Positions 56,867-64,000 of a DNA stretch of 64,000 bases are shown here, in pieces; positions within the stretch are counted from its first letter, which is position 1; each line of letters opens with the position of its first letter. Position numbers and translations under genes: made by a program. The stretch lies in the NCBI GenBank assembly GCA_963573305.1, contig OY754331.1, positions 152,267,728 through 152,331,727 on the forward strand. The letters are read 5' to 3'. Under the pieces are notes generated by a model. That model was not told where the DNA came from. It saw only the letters and a program-made list of their open reading frames with translations, and ran no database searches. This stretch comes from Pyrrhosoma nymphula. Taxonomy: Eukaryota; Arthropoda; Insecta; Odonata; Coenagrionidae.

Positions 56867-57125
56867 AAAAAGCAAGCTACATTCAAGCTGCTATTTATTT
56901 AGACAACTGAGACACACTACAGGCATTAATGTTTTATTAAAATTATATTATGCTGAATTCCATGCTAGGGCAAAGCATATTGTTCTGGGGGGCATCTCAT
57001 TTCCTTGACAAAATATTCATCTTGCAAAAACGAATAATCAGAATTATCATTTTCCATCGAATAAAATCTCCCTCCAAGCCGATTTTACAATCCTTAAAAG
57101 TCCTTCCTCTCCCATGCATATATTT
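56867..57125 (+). mobile_element. LINE internal fragment, abutting a Penelope element
   Basis: Similar to 6036-6300: FRQLRHTTGINVLLKLYYAE and LFWGASHFLDKIFILQKRII. It starts right after the tail of the preceding LINE and stops at the Penelope sequence near 57126. Confidence 0.75.
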
Positions 57126-58583
57126 ATACCAACTAGGTGCCTAGTCATATCTCTTCCCTCCTTCATCAAAGATTCTTACCACTTCCTCGACCTTCTCCAC
57201 GCCGTCTCTATCCCCCTTAATACTACTTTACTCATGGCCACTATAGATGTTACCTCCCTTTATACGTCCATTCCTCACGATGAAGGCATAAATTCATTAA
57301 AGTTTTATTTATCCCAACGCCCAAAACCACACCTTCCCTCCACAAACTTCATCATCCGCCTAGCCGAAATGGTTTTAACAAAAAATGCTTTCTCCTTTAA
57401 TAATCAAATTTTTCTTCAAACTAAAGGCGCCGCCATGGGCACTCGCATGGCACCATCTTATGCCAACCTGTTCATGGGCCATCTCGAAACCACTTTCTTA
57501 AAAATCCCAAACACTTAAACCTCTCTTCTGGGCCCGCTACATTGACGACATATTCGTCCTCTGGCCTCACGGCCGTGATTCTTTATCTTCTTTCATTTCC
57601 ACACTGAACTCTTCATTCTCAGTTTCCTTCACATCTTCCATTTCTGACTCCTTAATTACGTTCCTGGATATTAATATCCAAATTAAGGACAGTAAATTCA
57701 TCACCTCTGTCCACAAAAAACCCACTAACCACGACCAATACCTCCATTTTAACAGCTGTCATCCTTCTCACACCAAACGCTCAATCCCTTATTCCCTTTC
57801 TATCCGCGGCCACCGGATCTGCAGCAATGCCCCCTCACTAAAAGAATATATCGACACTCTCCATCACTCCCTCAGAGAACGCGAGTACCCAGAGAAATTG
57901 CTTTTAAATAAAATCCTGTCTCCCACTGCAAAATATACCCCTCGGACCAAGACCCACCAACCTGACCAACTTAACCTTGTCCCCACATTCTTCCCTGATG
58001 CACACAGAATCAAAAACATATTGAAAGACCTGTATCCAATCATAAAAAAACAATACCTCTACTTTCCCCCTCCTACCCTCATGTCCCAAAGTTTCCTATA
58101 AGCATCCCTCAAATCTGCAAGACATACTAAAATCCACTAGACCCTCCCTCCAACCCACCCCCCCCCCCCCCTCTGCCACTTTCCTCAACATGCGAACGCC
58201 CTAGGTGCAAATGCTGCTCTCTCCTCCGCCCCTCCTCCACCCCCTCCCCCAAAAGATCTTCCTCTACGGCCAATTGTACCACCAGCAACATCATCTACCG
58301 CCTTTTCTGCAATTTCTGCCCTGCCTTCTATGTGGGAAAATGTACCACCCCTCTCAATATCCGTATGAACAATCACCGCCATGCCACCAAAACTCCACCT
58401 TTTCTTGATCCCATCCCCAAACATACCGCCTACCACTCTCAACATTTTGACGATTGTTTCTCCCTAGAAATCTTAGAAGCCCTTCCCGAATCCGCCGGTA
58501 ATGTTGACGTGAAAATCCGAGAATATGCCCATATTTGGGTAACAAGGGCATTCGAAAAGCCCGGGCTAAACCTAGCCCATTGA
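57126..58583 (+). pseudogene. Penelope-like element ORF (RT + GIY-YIG), frameshifted
   Basis: RT: TIDVTSLYTSIPHDEGI (motif A region), KGAAMGTRMAPSYANLFMG (motif B), then a frameshift near 57510, FWARYIDDIFVLW (YIDD catalytic motif) and FLDINIQIK. A C-terminal linker Cys motif (CERPRCKCC, about 58190) precedes the GIY-YIG nuclease core NIIYRLFCNFC...FYVGKCTTPLNIRMNNHR, ending WVTRAFEKPGLNLAH at 58582. The RT N-terminus is missing and there are at least two frame breaks, so it is inactive. Penelope elements use this pair for target-primed retrotransposition. Confidence 0.92.
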
Positions 58584-58734
58584 AATAAATAACCCAATAG
58601 CCATCTCTCTCTCCCCACCACTGCCCAATAGCCACCTCTCTCTCCCCAACACTACCCATTCGCACTTACCCCCCCTCCTTCCTCTCTGCCCTTTCCTACC
58701 CAAGGGAACAGAGCAGAGACTTCATTCTTCTACC

Positions 58735-58766
58735 GCCGATGATGATGGCTTGACCATCGAAACGTC
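58735..58766 (+). ncRNA. Candidate hammerhead-ribozyme remnant in the Penelope terminal repeat
   Basis: CGATGATGATGG-CTTGA-CCATCGAAACGTC folds as a short stem II between a CTGATGA-like box and GAAAC, as in the type I hammerheads known from Penelope terminal repeats. One core base (CCGATGA for CTGATGA) deviates, so it may be inactive. Confidence 0.4.
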
Positions 58767-58845
58767 CAAGTTTTCTTTTTTAAGTGTCCTTTTTACGTGT
58801 TTCTGTGTTTGTTTAGTGTATTACTGTTTTATTTATGCAAAAAAA

Positions 58846-58872
58846 AATATATATATAAATATATATATATAC
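58846..58872. repeat. AT dinucleotide microsatellite
   Basis: ATATATATATAAATATATAT-type run just after the first Penelope element. Confidence 0.8.
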
Positions 58873-58914
58873 TCATCCTTCATCCAAGGAGAATTACAAC
58901 CTCTCCCTCTGTAC

Positions 58915-59526
58915 TACTTACTTCCCAGGGGTCCATGCCCTCAAAAAAATCCTAAAAAACCTTTTTCCACTCATCTCTGACAATCTCACCACCAAAAACA
59001 CATTCCCCAAATGTCCCTCTCTCGTCTTCAGGCGCCCCCCCAACCTCTCCAGCATCCTAAAAACCACCAAACCACTGACTAAACCTATTATCAGCTCCAA
59101 AACCCACCCAACCCCTGAAATCGCGCGAGATGTAAAACGTGCCCTATCCTTATTACCGACCCCCTCCCTGCCAAATTCCTCTCCCACCCTCTTCCTTCCG
59201 TCCCCTCTCGGTCATGCACTTCCCACAACATTGTTTACATCCTGTGCAACCTGTGCGATTCATATTACATTGGTCTCACCACTAACGCCCTCAGTATTAG
59301 ATTAACCGGCCACCGTGCTAGCTGCAAGCCGTCCTCGCCCAATGCCTCCTTCCCCGTCCCGATCCATGCTTCCTCCCACAATCTCAGTTTGGATAAATGC
59401 TTCCGTGTAGGCGTATTGGCTTCCCTCCCTCCCTCTGCCTCTCCCCTTCAATTGCGGACCCTAGAAATGGCCTGCATCTGGCTTTATTCCGCCCACAATC
59501 CCCCCAGATTAAATCGCGCTCACTGA
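58915..59526 (+). pseudogene. Second Penelope-like element, C-terminal part with GIY-YIG
   Basis: Starts in one frame with VHALKKILKNLFPLISDN and RRPPNLSSIL. A second frame, open to 59526, gives RARCKTCPIL (Cys linker), HNIVYILCNLC, SYYIGLTTNALSIRLTGHRA (GIY-YIG core) and a C-terminus LEMACIWLYSAHNPPRLNRA. RT motifs are absent. The sequence differs clearly from the first copy, so it is another family. Confidence 0.85.
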
Positions 59527-59539
59527 TCTCTCCCGCCCC

Positions 59540-59760
59540 TTCTCCCCTTTCCCCTCCTTCAATTCCCTCCTGCCCCTCCCCTTTTCTCCCTTCCACATCC
59601 CTTTCTCCTCCTCTGACCCCCTCCCGCCTCTTCCCCTCCTCACCCTTCTCTCTTCCTCTGACCCCCTCCCGCCCCTCCCCTCTTCTCCCCTTTCCTACCC
59701 CTCTCTCCTCCTTCTCCTCCCACCTCACCCTACCTCTTGTCCCCTGCCTTTCCATCAGTT
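59540..59760. repeat. Pyrimidine-rich low-complexity tract
   Basis: Repeated CCCCTCCTCTCC/CCCCTCCCGCC words on the plus strand in the 3' part of the second Penelope element. The long open frames across it on both strands are compositional artefacts. Confidence 0.8.
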
Positions 59761-59910
59761 TGTATCCTTCTGTCTTTGAGAAAGGTTCTATAGTAACCGA
59801 AATATCAGAAATTATGATGTGAGTGTTCCTTATTTTGTGTCTATGTTTAATTCCGCCCTACTTGTGGCAAAGTTTAGTTAATTATAGCGTGTGTGATTTT
59901 TCCACGAACT

Positions 59911-59911
<1 letters not shown>

Positions 59912-59942
<31 letters not shown>
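59912..59942. repeat. TA microsatellite
   Basis: About fifteen TA dinucleotides. Confidence 0.95.
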
Positions 59943-59946
<4 letters not shown>

Positions 59947-61530
59947 CGGATTGGGCGTCTTATACTTGTTTTTGAATTAAGCGCACCTCCTGCGCTTAAT
60001 TTGTGTCTCAAGCGGGGTTCTCGTTGCACGAGCGAGGTGAACGTCTGCCTTTTTTTGGTGTGAATGTCTGGTAAAATGTTCCTTGGTGTTATATAGTATA
60101 TTAAACTTGTAACAGTGAGAATCACACCAACTTTGTGTCAACCCAGGTCTTTGGGCATTCTACGCGGATAAGCTATTGGTGGTTTTCTTTTTTTAAACTA
60201 AGTCACGTGAGGGGGAGGAAAAAACAGTTACAGGAGACGGACGGTTGGCAGTTGGCATTAGGGAGTCGTGCACAGAAGCTCAGGGTGTGCTTGTGAAGGC
60301 AGACGAGAGTGTGGATGGAGAGAGAGAGAGAGAAGCGATAGCTGGAGACGGAGATCACCACGATGGCTGCGAGGAATTGACAAAGTCGTTCCCAAGCAGT
60401 TTTTCCTGCGTTCTGCCCCAGAAGAGGAACGAGACACAGCGGACCTCGATCCTGGCACCCAAAGAGGAGGTGCAGTTTCGGGTAGATAAGGGCGACAGAC
60501 CGCAAAAGATAGCAGGCCGCCGCATCCCCGGAACCAAAGGTTGGACGAGTTCCATTCAGTCGGAAGGTGCATTTTCACAACAGGAGTTGTTGAATTCCAT
60601 TCTCCACGCCGCCATCTCAAAAGCCCAATGGTGCAGTCTCTCCGCGCTGGATTTCGCCGTCCTGCTCCACACCATCTCGCACATAAGTATCGCCACACCC
60701 GTACTTCCCCAATGTTAAGTTATTTCAAACCTCCTATTCACGCTTCCCCACTGTGAAACCCGTGTGCCAGAATAAGTGATTTACGAGATATTCACACAGA
60801 GTTAGAGTCCCTCCAGCTTAAAAGAGAAGATACCCTGTCAAACTAATCCCAAGAGTGGACAATTCTAGTCCTACGGTACCATAACTTATGTATAACTCAC
60901 TCCTGTCCTCACCAGTAATAATAAAAGGACGAGGAGCTTGTAATTCTCTGCATTTTTTAGTTTGTATTTTCATACTTGGTCATTTATTTGTTCATTGTTG
61001 ATTGAAGTGTTAAGAGTGATTATCTTTGTACTGTTATTTTCGTTCCATTTATGTTTCGCCATTCATTCACCTTTCATCCCTCATTAGTTAGTAAGACATA
61101 CGTTAATTAGCTGTAGAGTGCCTCCTCCGTGTTCATTTTTATGCTTATTTCAATAAATAAATGTCGTTTGTGTCTATTGTAAAAAGGGCAGACGTTCATT
61201 CTTACGAGTCGTGTAATCTTTTCCGTGCTCACGTCATACGGTGCTCCCTGTGCCGTTTACCGTCCGCCCTGGCTTAAAATCCCCCAACCCTTGAACATTT
61301 GGAACGTCCTTGTTTTGCCAGCTGAGCTTGCTTGATTCTGCGGTTTTGGGTGGCGCCCTTCTCATACACGCAACAAAGGTCGCGTTATCCTTTTTTCTCA
61401 AAACCATTTCCCACAGGGGAAAGTCTGAAGTAGACGAGGTGTCGAGGCAAAGGTAAGGGGTCCATTTCTCAGAGGCGTAAGGACTGCAGCGAGTCAACGG
61501 GCAGAGGAGAATCTAGCCTGTTCCATCACA
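59943..61530. other. GC-richer unassigned stretch
   Basis: Several overlapping open frames (60245-60756, 61234-61497) have no recognisable domain. AATAAATAAATG at 61153 and a polyadenylation-like context suggest a retroelement terminus. An inverted pair TGAACGTCTGCC...TTTTT (60038) and its inverse (61181) borders the stretch. Confidence 0.35.
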
Positions 61531-61625
<95 letters not shown>

Positions 61626-61641
61626 CATATATATATATATA
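61530..61641. repeat. TA/TATG microsatellite
   Basis: Alternating TATATA runs interrupted by TATG and CATA steps over about 110 bp. Both strands show spurious Ile/Tyr-rich frames. Confidence 0.95.
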
Positions 61642-62060
61642 TTATGCAGTGATGTTCATTAAAGAATTTAAACAAAAGTTGAACCGTAAAAAGAATCATG
61701 ATATTCATGAATATCATACAAGAAACAGACATAATTATGCAATGAGACAGCACAACCTTAATCTTTACAGCACTGGGCCTGTCACCATGAGCTGTAGGAT
61801 ATATGTATAAATAATTACCCAAATCTCTTAACGATGAAAATATACCTGGCAAGTTTAAAACTAAATTAAAACGGTATCTTTTGGATTACTGTTTCTATTC
61901 CATTGATGAATACTTTAAAGATTTTAACCCTAACGCTGTAATTTTGTAGTTTCTTAATGTATTACTTGCTGGATGTGATTTATTTTGTTTTTTATGTAAT
62001 CTTTTGGATGGGTCCTATATATGTATATGCATATCCTCTGTGGCCAATAAATGTATTTAT
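61642..62060 (+). mobile_element. LINE 3' fragment
   Basis: Broken frames read KEFKQKLNRKKNHDIHEYHT, RNRHNYAMRQHNLNLYSTGP and, past a frameshift, NDENIPGKFKTKLKRYLLDY then FYSIDEYFKDFNP, the end of a jockey/I-like ORF2. The 3' UTR ends AATAAATGTATTTATTTATT. Confidence 0.8.
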
Positions 62061-62300
62061 TTATTTACCTAGTTACATGCCCCTTCAAGTCTCCAACAAG
62101 CATTGAATTTCATTGCCATCATCATGGCCATTTGGTAGCCATGTCCTACTCCCAGACGATGGGTGGCTACTCTGCACATGGGTCATGTGCTCAGAGTAGA
62201 GAGTGAGTGACCCCTGAATGATGGCCTTCTACATGTGCACTGCAAGTGATTCTGCCTGTGCCATGCAGGCCAGATTGCACTAGATGCTATTCAGCAGCAA
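62061..62300. other. Unassigned intergenic/intronic sequence
   Basis: CATG-rich words, no coding or terminus signal. Confidence 0.4.
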
Positions 62301-62310
62301 GCCCTTAACC

Positions 62311-62335
62311 ACTTCCCTGACAGGTTTTTTTTACA
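62311..62335. repeat. Possible piggyBac terminus with TTAA
   Basis: TTAACCACTTCCCTGACAGG reads inward to the right, in the direction of the piggyBac fragment at 62790. Confidence 0.4.
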
Positions 62336-62789
62336 AAAATGGTAAAAAAAAGTCATATTTTTTTATTTCAGATTCAGAAGCATTAAAGGGAGGCAAATCC
62401 GAAAATGTTTTCCTTAATTTTTTATTCCAAATAACTATTGATTTATTCAATAATTTCTGAATGTTGCCCCTTAACTTAAGAGAATTAGGCCACATGCATA
62501 TCAGTATAACTTTCCTTCCCGTTAACCGTAGTTAGACATCTTTTGAGGAATACATTTAGTTTATATTACAAGAGTACATACTTTGCCGACAACGTTCATG
62601 TTAACTATTAATTTTAGTCAAAAGTAAATCAAGAAACAACGTACAAACATTCATGGGAGTTATGCAACCCGCATGACGACGACTTTCGCCCTGAAAATGT
62701 TATAGCAAAATTCATTTTATGGCGAAAATCAAGAAACTTTCTTTTACTTGATTCTCTTTGAAGAGAGCTGGATTCCCTTTCCTCAGTTT

Positions 62790-63165
62790 TCCATATGAGT
62801 CAGTGGAGTGTGATGCGAGCAAGTCGGCTAGATCTGGAGACGTATAAAAGCTATCCGTCGTCAGATAATATCATAGGCCAAATAATGGCTTCATTAGATT
62901 CATCATCACTTTTGAGGCCATGGGTAAATAGGCAGTCTTTATCCAACACAGTCCCCTTTCCCGTGTAAATTGTCGTTGACCACACACATCCAGTTCTCGA
63001 TTCACAAAGAACAAATATTTGCCAAATGAAGCTCTTTTCATAGGCATGAACTGCCACCACCCCAATCTTCCCTCGTACAAGAGCAGACTCTTGTCGATGG
63101 TAACGTCCGTCTCTGGTGTATGGAGTGCCTTGAACTTTTCCTCCAGTTTCTGGTAAATCGGCCAT
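62790..63165 (-). pseudogene. piggyBac-type transposase fragment
   Basis: Minus-strand pieces in two frames: KIWPIYQKLEEKFKALH, VTIDKSLLLYEGRLGWWQFM (first catalytic Asp as IDKS), then VLCESRTGCVWSTTIYTGKG and SDDESNEAIIWPM. N-terminal and C-terminal parts are absent and a frame change lies near 63025. It is closer to PGBD-like elements than to the intact copy at 12771. Confidence 0.85.
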
Positions 63166-64000
63166 ATTTTATTTATTTTGGCTTTGGGGTGTGTTTGGGG
63201 ATCAAAATCGTTATAATAGGCAAAATGTAAATATTGCCTTATTTTTACGAATCATCGGTAAGACATTGTGTGTCCAAAAAAGAGAGAGGAGAGGTCTCGT
63301 CTACCAATAAAACTCAGTATCTGGCTTCCTCACTCTGCTCTGTAGCATTACGAGGTCAAAAAATACGAATTTCTGAGCTTGTCACATCTCGCCACTGATT
63401 TATGCTAGTACTGCTCGGCCCCGCTTTTTCGCGCAAAGTGTTACTGGCGCAGTGATTAGTTTCCTAAGTTATAAAGTCAACAATTTCATCGTTGAAAAAA
63501 ATATTTTAGGGAACCACAGTCGGGAACCAGATCGAAGTTCATCGAAGAATTTCCTTCTAAAAGAAACCTAGGTGGTGTCGGAGGAAGATTAGTTGAAAGA
63601 ATTTCCTCCCACTCCGCTTCCCACGAATGGTCCCTTCGCCTTCTGATTCGGAGCTTGTTTCTCCGGAGAGAATCGACTAGGAGCCTGGAACTTCAATGTC
63701 CATAACCTAGGAATCACTGCTGGTCAACACTGATTCCTCTCCGGAATCCATTGCTGATTGCCAAATGTTACCGAGCGAAACCACCATCGTCCATCACCAT
63801 CGTCCTTCCGACAAAGTACTCGTGGAAACAATCACGATATGCAAAGGACCTCGCCCCTAAGTATGAAAAGCCCATCCCATGCTCATCATAAAATTTTTCT
63901 TTTCCGTTCCTACCATTTCTTGGGAAATAAACACACGTGTGCGTACCGCATCAGCATGGATTTTTCAACTAAGGGTAAATTGATATTGGGAAAAGCCCAT
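63166..64000. other. Right window edge, nothing assigned
   Basis: GC-richer than the introns, with CCATCGTCC duplicates at 63783-63806. I could not find the missing upstream dynein exons here. Confidence 0.4.

Noticed and set aside
59384..59822. Long Pro/Ser-rich (plus) and Gly/Arg-rich (minus) proteins
   Set aside because: Artefacts of the pyrimidine-rich tract; only the GIY-YIG frame up to 59526 has recognisable residues.
61526..61852. Ile/Tyr repeat proteins
   Set aside because: Translations of a TA microsatellite.
1..64000. CRISPR array or bacterial defence locus
   Set aside because: The repeats found are transposon-related and irregular; the sequence is eukaryotic with spliced genes.

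Overview
The window looks like a piece of an arthropod nuclear genome. It is AT-rich, has spliceosomal introns with GT/AG junctions, and is crowded with eukaryotic transposons (copia, jockey/CR1-like LINEs, Penelope, piggyBac, Tigger/pogo, mariner, Harbinger, hAT and foldback elements, tRNA-derived SINEs). I see no bacterial operons, rRNA or bona fide tRNA genes. The species is not determined.

The only host gene I can support is a partial axonemal dynein heavy chain on the minus strand. It has fifteen exons (79-210 bp) between 55804 and 5336, all with consistent splice phases, giving 2148 bp or 716 codons. The encoded segment runs from the middle of AAA3 (Walker B FMDDFNMP) through AAA4 (Walker A GIGGSGRQS, split over an exon junction) into the coiled-coil stalk, and stops near the start of the microtubule-binding domain. 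Wording in the AAA3-AAA4 linker and stalk best fits the DNAH2 inner-arm type. The 5' part (tail, AAA1, AAA2, AAA3 Walker A) and the 3' part (MTBD, AAA5, AAA6) were not found in the window.

Nearly everything else lies in the introns or upstream. Left to right: a copia 5' end with LTR and half-tRNA primer site (1-1658); a decayed piggyBac (1922-3200); a remnant of an unplaced transposase family (3528-4729), with a second remnant at 33208-34990; a LINE tail with an AT minisatellite (5930-7010); a Tigger remnant (7219-8480); a dead piggyBac (8779-10302); an apparently intact piggyBac with TTAA ends and a 5'-UTR intron (12063-17379); a jockey-like RT (20160-21240); a Harbinger-like element (24707-27094); a LINE tail (27395-28314); a pogo-like element with an inserted hAT MITE (28402-30242); two related palindromic MITEs (32584-32780, 37187-37383); a foldback element with a 9-bp target duplication inside a Tigger-like remnant (37892-40674); a Harbinger-type MITE with a captured exon (42056-42517); a Tigger element split by a solo LTR (43414-45901); a deleted mariner (46571-47621); a SINE with an 11-bp target duplication (49826-50063); and a large Tigger-like element (50327-53206).

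Upstream of the first visible dynein exon, the right end holds LINE pieces, two neighbouring Penelope-like elements with RT and/or GIY-YIG domains (57126-59526), AT microsatellites, another LINE tail (61650-62060) and a piggyBac fragment (62790-63165). Insertions sit close to exons (one ends about 40 bp from a splice donor), but none interrupts a dynein coding exon.
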